DNA from: an uncultured Campylobacterales bacterium
Lineage (GTDB): Bacteria > Campylobacterota > Campylobacteria > Campylobacterales > Arcobacteraceae
DNA length: 64,000 nucleotides
NCBI GenBank assembly: GCA_947503785.1
Contig: CANNFB010000004.1
Span: 1 to 64,000, forward strand
Direction of reading: 5' to 3'
Shown: one piece after another, positions 62,881 through 64,000 of the stretch
Layout of the letters: every line of letters starts with the position of its first letter
Numbering within the stretch: position 1 is the stretch's first letter
The notes under the pieces: generated by a model
Seen by the model: only the letters and a program-made list of their open reading frames with translations
Told to the model about the DNA's origin: nothing
The model's database searches: none
Position numbers and translations under genes: made by a program

Positions 62881-63104
62881 AAAATATAAATCCTTTTTAA
62901 ATAGTGAGTATTATAGTATTGTTTACTCTAGAATAAAATTAAACATATAAACTTATTTTAATCTTAAGTACAAAATATAATTTTGTTACAAAAGTAATCA
63001 TTTAAAATATAAATAAATACTATTTTAATACTATTTAGTTTTTATCATAAAAATATCATATTTAAGGATTATTCTTCATTAGAAACAAAATCAAGGAGAA
63101 TCTA
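62881..63104. promoter_or_regulatory. Divergent intergenic region before the lactate permease
   Basis: 224 bp without a gene, strongly AT-rich. An AAGGAG ribosome site at 63093-63098 precedes the permease ATG at 63105. I see no clear -35/-10 pair or operator. Confidence 0.35.
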
Positions 63105-64000
63105 ATGGAAATAGGTTTACAGGCATTTTTTGCTGCATTACCAATCTTTTTAGCAGGTATATTATTAGTTGGGCTTCGTGTCTCAGCAAAAAAGGCAATG
63201 CCTTTAGTTTATATTGCAACAGTTGCGGTTGCATTTATTGTTTGGGAGGTTTCTTTTAATAGAGTACTAGCTTCTACAATGCAAGGTCTACTTATAACAG
63301 TTGCTGTTTTATGGATTATATTTGGTGCTATTTTACTTTTAAATACACTAAAACATTCAGGTGCAATTGCTGTAATTAGACAAGGTTTTAACAATGTTAG
63401 TGCAGATAGAAGAGTTCAAGTAATTATCATTGCATGGTTATTTGGTTCATTTATTGAAGGTGCTTCAGGATTTGGAACACCAGCTGCTATTGCTGCTCCA
63501 TTGTTAGTGGCAATTGGTTTCCCTGCTATGGCTGCTGTTATGGTGGGAATGATGATTCAATCAACACCTGTATCTTTTGGTGCAGTTGGAACACCTATTT
63601 TAATTGGTATTAATAAAGGTTTAGACTCTGATGGTATTGGAGCAACTTTACAAACTGCGGGTTCTTCTTGGGATGAATACTTACAAATAATTACATCACA
63701 AGTTGCTATCACTCATGCAATTGTTGGTACTTTAATTCCATTATTCATGGTTATTATGTTAACTAGATTTTTTGGTAAAAATAAATCTTGGACGGAAGGT
63801 TTATCGATTATTCCTTTTGCTATTTTTGGTGGTATTGCATTTACTATTCCTTATGCTTTAACAGGTGTTTATTTAGGTGCAGAATTTCCGTCATTAATTG
63901 GAGCTTTAGTTGGTCTTCCAATTGTTACTTATGCTGCAAAAAAAGGTTTTTTAGTTCCTAAGAATACTTGGGACTTTGCTCCAAGAGAAGAATGGCCTAC
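63105..64000 (+). CDS. L-lactate permease (LctP family), 5' part
   Basis: The first 298 residues of a lactate/glycolate permease, cut by the window end. It is highly hydrophobic with about eight helices so far. The LctP signature [21 protein letters not shown] is near residue 115-135 and [12 protein letters not shown] near 150. It imports lactate with protons or sodium. AAGGAG lies six bases before the ATG at 63105. Its promoter region is shared with the J-domain gene. Confidence 0.93.
   Translation, partial: MEIGLQAFFAALPIFLAGILLVGLRVSAKKAMPLVYIATVAVAFIVWEVSFNRVLASTMQGLLITVAVLWIIFGAILLLNTLKHSGAIAVIRQGFNNVSADRRVQVIIIAWLFGSFIEGASGFGTPAAIAAPLLVAIGFPAMAAVMVGMMIQSTPVSFGAVGTPILIGINKGLDSDGIGATLQTAGSSWDEYLQIITSQVAITHAIVGTLIPLFMVIMLTRFFGKNKSWTEGLSIIPFAIFGGIAFTIPYALTGVYLGAEFPSLIGALVGLPIVTYAAKKGFLVPKNTWDFAPREEWP

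Noticed and set aside
63209-63394. Minus-strand frame in the lactate permease
   Set aside because: Opposite the conserved permease helices; reads as a shadow.
1-64000. CRISPR array, insertion sequence, prophage or rRNA
   Set aside because: No spaced identical repeats, transposase, integrase, phage structural genes or rRNA signatures were seen in the window.

Overview
The window is strongly AT-rich chromosomal DNA, almost entirely coding, with many TTG start codons and tight 1-4 bp gene overlaps. The gene set points to the Campylobacterota, most likely the Arcobacter group: an epsilon-type RecO, an S10/spc ribosomal operon with no rpmD (L30), a short Adk, PglF/WbpM-type sugar dehydratase, and many REC/PAS and chemotaxis proteins. 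The genus is inferred from protein resemblance only; no rRNA gene is present. I saw no CRISPR array, insertion sequence, prophage or rRNA.

Layout. (1) 1-8495: a surface polysaccharide locus: the end of a UDP-HexNAc 6-dehydrogenase, three GT2 glycosyltransferases, an EpsG/Wzy-like protein, an acyltransferase, then an epimerase/reductase, a WecA/WbpL-like initiating transferase and a WbpM/PglF-like 4,6-dehydratase. The last three can together make the first lipid-linked sugar. (2) 8569-13882: a pseudopilin, a secreted ATP-dependent DNA ligase, apt, trpB, a DedA protein and a leucyl aminopeptidase. (3) 13911-20477: four signalling proteins (one large sensor kinase, one REC-kinase, two REC-PAS-coiled-coil paralogues), none with a DNA-binding output. 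(4) 20731-28269: ychF, HDOD, recO, ppnP, a double NosL protein, superoxide reductase, thiL, truD and a small CheZ-like protein beside a haem-c-motif chemoreceptor (28331-30517). (5) 30614-36110: ruvA-ddl-hydrolase-murF-HIT, a peptidoglycan/repair cluster, then a membrane zinc-ribbon protein. (6) 36219-46917: S10-spc ribosomal operon through secY, map and infA, from a perfect-consensus promoter. (7) 47104-58469: a tiny HTH protein with paired operator-like repeats, a UDG-like protein, a lipoprotein, aspS, an orphan ZnuA-like protein, ygiQ, adk, a CinA-like protein, a Sel1 protein, alr and uvrC. (8) 58589-64000: a deletion-damaged ccdAB toxin-antitoxin pair, an SRAP protein whose catalytic Cys2 is Pro, a phosphotransferase, glutathione peroxidase, tRNA-Pro, a SprT/J-domain membrane pair, and the start of a lactate permease.

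Most notable: the SRAP Cys2-to-Pro change (a possible N-terminal-proline AP-site chemistry), the collapsed ccdAB module, two RNA hairpins that bury Shine-Dalgarno sequences (pseudopilin and sensor kinase), the HTH with 42-bp-spaced repeats, the chemoreceptor with a CxxCH sensor next to a mini CheZ, and a NosL tandem joined by what looks like a haem-less cytochrome c segment. I see no large undescribed multi-gene system; the candidates are single-gene or regulatory.
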